Source: Ekhidna lutea
GTDB taxonomy: Bacteria > Bacteroidota > Bacteroidia > Cytophagales > Cyclobacteriaceae
NCBI RefSeq assembly: GCF_900188325.1
Contig: NZ_FZPD01000004.1
Coordinates: 564,501 to 628,500 of the forward strand
Length of the DNA stretch: 64,000 bases
Direction: 5' to 3'
Below, one piece after another: positions 60,775 through 64,000 of the stretch; position 1 is the first letter of the stretch; every line of letters begins with the position of its first letter. Under the pieces are notes generated by a model that saw only the letters and a program-made list of their open reading frames with translations, was not told the DNA's origin and did no database searches. The translations under genes were made by a program, and so were the position numbers.

Positions 60775-61748
60775 AAACACCCGAGAAAATAGGATTATTT
60801 GGGTTTGGAACCGTCGGCAAAGGATTCTATGAGAATTTAAAAAAGCAGCCAAACTTGCCAGCAATCATCTCCAAGGTGTGTGTCAAAAGATTGGATTTAC
60901 CACGTATTGGTCACGAATTGTATTTCACTAATGATCCGGAAGAGTTGCTTTCAGATCCAGAACTGGATATCATCATTGAATTGATTGATGACCCGGAGGC
61001 AGCTAAAATATATGTGGAAAAGGCACTTGCAAGCGGGAAGCATGTGATCAGTGCAAATAAGAAAATGATTGGAGATTCACTGGATGAAGTAGACCGATGG
61101 CACCAACGATTCACCGGTAATTTTCTCTATGAAGCTGCTGTGGGAGGGGGTATCCCTATTGTTCATGCAATAGATGGATTTTATAGAGATCAGGAAATCC
61201 TCAAAATCAGAGGAATACTCAACGGATCTTCAAATTACATTTTGACACAAATGCAACTCCAAAACTGGACTTATGAAAAAGCCCTAAAAGATGCCCAACT
61301 CAAAGGGTTTGCAGAGCGGTATCCATCTCTGGATGTGAGTGGAATGGATGCTTCTTACAAACTTTCCATTCTTGCCTATCATGCCTTTGGGAAAGTCCCT
61401 TCTATGAAAAGTTTTGAAGTACATAGCATTGAAGAAGTGTCTAAAGAAGACATCAAAAAAGCCAAGATGAAAAATAGAAAAATAAAGCCTATCGCTACAC
61501 TAACCTTGCAGGATAGCGAAATCAATTGTATCATCAAACCTGAGGCTGTCGGCCCAAATGATGAATTCTATTCCGTGGATTATGAAAATAATGCGGTGAG
61601 TGTGGAGACATTGATAAGCGGAAAACATGTGGCCGTGGGCAAAGGAGCCGGCTCACTTCCAACAGGCTCATCGGTGATTGAAGATCTGAAGCGTCTCCTC
61701 CAGGGTTACAATTATCAGGTAGGTAAAAGGGTTAAGACTGTTGTATAA
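60771..61748 (+). CDS. hom: Homoserine dehydrogenase, short form without ACT domain
   Basis: A 325-residue NAD(P)-dependent enzyme that makes homoserine from aspartate semialdehyde, supplying MetX. N-terminal Rossmann motif GLFGFGTVGKGFYENL; KHVISANKKMIG with the catalytic Lys; GILNGSSNYILTQMQLQNWT and DVSGMDASYKLSILAYHAFG of the catalytic domain. It lacks the ~90-residue C-terminal ACT domain that gives threonine feedback in longer forms. Joined to metX by an ATGA overlap, so it is probably committed to methionine. Confidence 0.93.
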   Translation: MKTPEKIGLFGFGTVGKGFYENLKKQPNLPAIISKVCVKRLDLPRIGHELYFTNDPEELLSDPELDIIIELIDDPEAAKIYVEKALASGKHVISANKKMIGDSLDEVDRWHQRFTGNFLYEAAVGGGIPIVHAIDGFYRDQEILKIRGILNGSSNYILTQMQLQNWTYEKALKDAQLKGFAERYPSLDVSGMDASYKLSILAYHAFGKVPSMKSFEVHSIEEVSKEDIKKAKMKNRKIKPIATLTLQDSEINCIIKPEAVGPNDEFYSVDYENNAVSVETLISGKHVAVGKGAGSLPTGSSVIEDLKRLLQGYNYQVGKRVKTVV

Positions 61749-61777
61749 CAATGCTAAACTGTCATAGACTAGAACAA

Positions 61778-62416
61778 TTAGTTGCTTTTACCGTCATCAA
61801 GAAGTTTGAACAAATATAAAAGAAGTAATTTCTCCTTGCGTTTAGTCTGATTAAACTCCTCTAATAACTCATCGTTCATCTGAAGTAATTCTGTCATATA
61901 ATCAACGGTAAGTTCTTTTATGGAGCCATTTAAGTCAAGTATATATTGAGTCTCACTGGCGGTAGATGTTGCTGCAAATTGAGTACTCCCCGAAACCATG
62001 TTCATTGAAGGACCATATCCGGTTGTTTCAATGTATTGGTTAAAAACATAAACGCTATCATTAACTCTTTCAATGGGGCTGAAAAGTGAGCTCTTACGAG
62101 AAGGATCCACAAGTTTGGAGGTCATATACATTTTTCGCCCATCGCAAAACCCAATGATGCTTCCTAGTTCCCTTGCCTCTTTTTTCTTTATTGAGATCCT
62201 ATAAAAGAGAGCTTCTCCGTTTACATATCCCGCTCCTCCAGAATTTGCCTGACCTAAAGTTTTGTATTTAGATATAAGGTTATATTCCCATGGGCTTGAA
62301 GGGGTATTTTGTTTTACTTCATTAAGACTTTTATAAACACCTTTCTTGAACTCAGATTGAGAAAAAGTCAAAAAATAAGAACATAAAAAAATCAGGCTTA
62401 AATAGCGTTTCATCAT
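61778..62416 (-). CDS. Hypothetical secreted protein
   Basis: A 212-residue protein with a Sec signal (MKRYLSLIFLCSYFLTFSQS). It contains SEFKKGVYKSLNEVKQNTPS and a C-terminal charged helix (NDELLEEFNQTKRKEKLLLL). The text resembles family-expanded Bacteroidota periplasmic proteins with a KGVYxSxxEFxxNxPS opening, of unknown role. It is divergent from nothing obvious and convergent with hom; no terminator is seen between them. Confidence 0.7.
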   Translation of the reverse strand: MMKRYLSLIFLCSYFLTFSQSEFKKGVYKSLNEVKQNTPSSPWEYNLISKYKTLGQANSGGAGYVNGEALFYRISIKKKEARELGSIIGFCDGRKMYMTSKLVDPSRKSSLFSPIERVNDSVYVFNQYIETTGYGPSMNMVSGSTQFAATSTASETQYILDLNGSIKELTVDYMTELLQMNDELLEEFNQTKRKEKLLLLYLFKLLDDGKSN

Positions 62417-62487
62417 AATTAAAATTCTCCGTCTTGAATCTGCTATTATACAAAAGAATTTTTGTAGCTAACTAATTAATAATCGAT

Positions 62488-62520
62488 AAAAAAGGGGTGC
62501 ATGGTTTCCCAATACACCCC
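62488..62520 (-). terminator. Terminator of the OmpA-family gene
   Basis: On the minus strand GGGGTG...TGG-GAAA-CCA...CACCCC (62494-62520), followed by TTTTTT. It lies 21 bp past the stop of the OmpA-family gene. Confidence 0.85.
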
Positions 62521-62541
62521 GACATCACCACTAATTGTGTC

Positions 62542-64000
62542 TTAATATTCTGTCACCATAAATTCTGTACGCCTATTCGCCTGGTGCATATCCGTTTCAC
62601 ATGCCACACCATTTGTACATTGATTTACGGGTTTAGTTTCGCCATATCCTTTGGCAACTATCCTGCTGCTTTCAATGCCTTGTTCCACGATATAATTGAC
62701 CGCTGATTCAGCTCTTCGCTGAGATAAATCATGATTATAAGAGTCACTGCCTCTTGAATCTGTATGTGAACCCAATTCGATCTTTATTGTCGGGTTTTCA
62801 ATCAGAACTTTTACCAACTTATCCAATTCTTCTTTCGCTTCAGCTCTTAGAATAGCTTTGTCAAGATCGTAATAGATGTTTTCTATTTTAATTTCTTTGT
62901 CTAACACAATACGATCTAAAGGAACCTCCCAGTCTATTTCACCTTTTTGATTGGTCGTACTTTCATTTATATGACCAGTAAAATACTCACGCTTAGCACC
63001 CATTATTTCGTAAGTAGAATTTTTATCCAGAGGGAAAAGTGTTGCTTCTTTTTCTATCAGAAGTGGTTCGATCACTTCACCAGTAGTTAAGTTCTTGAGT
63101 TTGATCAATGGTTCCGAGAGTGTTACCCTCGTCTCTTTATCTACCGCAATAACTTTTGCAAACAGACCTGCTGGTTTAAGCTTAAGAACAACAGTCTCAT
63201 TGAAAGAACGATTGATATACTTGTTTTCACTTTTAACAAGCTCAAAGTCCAATTTACTTGCCTCAAATAAATAATTTGAATTTAACGGTAATTTAACAGA
63301 GAAGCGTCCCTGATCATCTGTAACAAGCTGGATTGAATCGTTAATATCTACCATGGCTATTGGGATTGGAGTGCCATCAGAATCATTCTCAACCAATCCA
63401 TTAACAGTCATCAATGTTGGCCTATTATCAACAAAATGATAAATATTATCATTCCCATCTCTATTGGAAGAAAAGTAACCCTCTCTCCCACGGATAATGA
63501 ATCCAAAATCATCTAGCGACGAGTTAATGGGAGCCCCAAGATTGATAATCTCTTCAGGGTTTCTGAAATCAATAGCAAAGACATCAAGCCCGCCTAAACC
63601 TCCATGCCCTGATGATGCAAAATAGAGTACACTATCCTTGTAAAAAGGAAATAGCTCATCTCCTTTGGTGTTTATGACATCACCAAGGTTTTCCGGTTTT
63701 GTCCAGCTCCCGGTTTCATATCTGGTTATATAAAGGTCACTTTTTCCTTCACCTCCGGGCATATCTGATACAAAAACCATCGTAAACCCATCTCCACTCA
63801 GAGTAGCATGTCCCAATGAATATTCATCATTGTTATATTCGAAGGGGGTAATGTGATTCCACCCATTTTCGCCTCGTTCTGCAAAATAGAGTTGGAGGTG
63901 GTTAGTATCCTCAGAACTTCTGTTTTGTCTGCCTTTTATGATATTGTTTCTGGTAAATACTGCCTTTGAACCATTTAAATAGAATGAAATAGGTCCGTCA
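62542..64000 (-). CDS. OmpA family protein with PD40-type repeats, 5' truncated
   Basis: The frame is open to the right edge of the window, so the start is missing; about 485 residues are visible. The N-terminal visible part has WD40-like/PD40 beta-propeller text (HATLSGDGFTMVFVSDMPGG; SDLYITRYETGSWTKPENLG; LYFASSGHGGLGGLDVFAID), followed by carboxypeptidase-regulatory-like Ig segments (VNGLVENDSDGTPIPIAMVD). The last ~110 residues are an OmpA peptidoglycan-binding domain (NIYYDLDKAILRAEAKEELD; HTDSRGSDSYNHDLSQRRAE). This is the layout of Bacteroidota cell-envelope proteins like those near gliding or type IX genes. Confidence 0.92.
   Translation of the reverse strand, partial: DGPISFYLNGSKAVFTRNNIIKGRQNRSSEDTNHLQLYFAERGENGWNHITPFEYNNDEYSLGHATLSGDGFTMVFVSDMPGGEGKSDLYITRYETGSWTKPENLGDVINTKGDELFPFYKDSVLYFASSGHGGLGGLDVFAIDFRNPEEIINLGAPINSSLDDFGFIIRGREGYFSSNRDGNDNIYHFVDNRPTLMTVNGLVENDSDGTPIPIAMVDINDSIQLVTDDQGRFSVKLPLNSNYLFEASKLDFELVKSENKYINRSFNETVVLKLKPAGLFAKVIAVDKETRVTLSEPLIKLKNLTTGEVIEPLLIEKEATLFPLDKNSTYEIMGAKREYFTGHINESTTNQKGEIDWEVPLDRIVLDKEIKIENIYYDLDKAILRAEAKEELDKLVKVLIENPTIKIELGSHTDSRGSDSYNHDLSQRRAESAVNYIVEQGIESSRIVAKGYGETKPVNQCTNGVACETDMHQANRRTEFMVTEY

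Noticed and set aside
1-64000. CRISPR arrays, prophage, rRNA or tRNA genes
   Set aside because: No repeat-spacer periodicity, phage gene run, rRNA text or T-loop-like GTTC-A-TC pattern was noticed by eye; a tRNA scan could not be run.

Overview
This 64 kb window looks like a stretch of chromosome from a member of the Bacteroidota, most likely the Cytophagales. The evidence is: repeated promoter elements of the TAnnTTTG type (one with a perfect TTTG-N19-TAnnTTTG layout) and no Shine-Dalgarno-like leaders; a Rho factor with a long charged insertion after its N-terminal domain; OmpA/PD40 and BlaR1-TonB proteins; lipoproteins with Bacteroidota-like signal peptides; and a dense, mosaic gene order in which convergent genes overlap by a few bases. 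No tRNA, rRNA, prophage or CRISPR array was seen. Both edges cut genes: glmS at the left and an OmpA-family gene at the right.

Layout. 1-8.7 kb: glmS end, ridA, gltX, a saccharopine-dehydrogenase-like enzyme, a lipoprotein, rho, serS, an acetyltransferase. 9-13.7 kb: a carotenoid locus with a B12-domain MerR regulator, an ECF sigma factor, crtI, crtB and crtZ, with an array of TTAAACAA boxes in front of the sigma gene. 13.7-19.5 kb: a NUMOD4/HNH protein, rpmA-rplU, nrdB-nrdA and a Doc/AbrB-type toxin-antitoxin pair. 19.5-29.9 kb: acsA, rpsT, radC, and a pheT - coiled coil - zapA - rny cluster. 30-31.5 kb: lysA behind a short lysine-rich leader ORF and terminator. 31.5-42.8 kb: a REP-like hairpin, ada, a 206-bp MITE-like element, a self-contained Fic gene, an esterase, an alanine symporter with an inserted domain, mscS, a second RidA, an aldo/keto reductase, a nucleotide-transporter-like protein and an AraC regulator. 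42.8-51.5 kb: hutI-hutG, a porin-like protein, rarA, a DMT transporter, threonine aldolase and an HTTM membrane protein. 51.8-64 kb: sucD, a BlaI/BlaR1 pair with three operators, a MaoC protein, GH15 and a fused trehalose-6-phosphate synthase/phosphatase, then metX-hom, a secreted protein and an OmpA-family protein.

The strongest new signals are two amino-acid leader systems. In front of metX-hom, a SAM-I riboswitch has its P1 helix ending four bases before the start codon of a 35-codon ORF whose last nine residues include six cysteines. A 5' hairpin can compete with P1, and an 11-bp perfect hairpin follows the leader ORF. This suggests layered sensing of SAM and cysteine. In front of lysA, a 20-residue peptide with eight lysines is followed by mutually exclusive antiterminator and terminator stems, the layout of classical ribosome-mediated attenuation. 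Both are inferred from sequence alone; no conservation or expression data were available.
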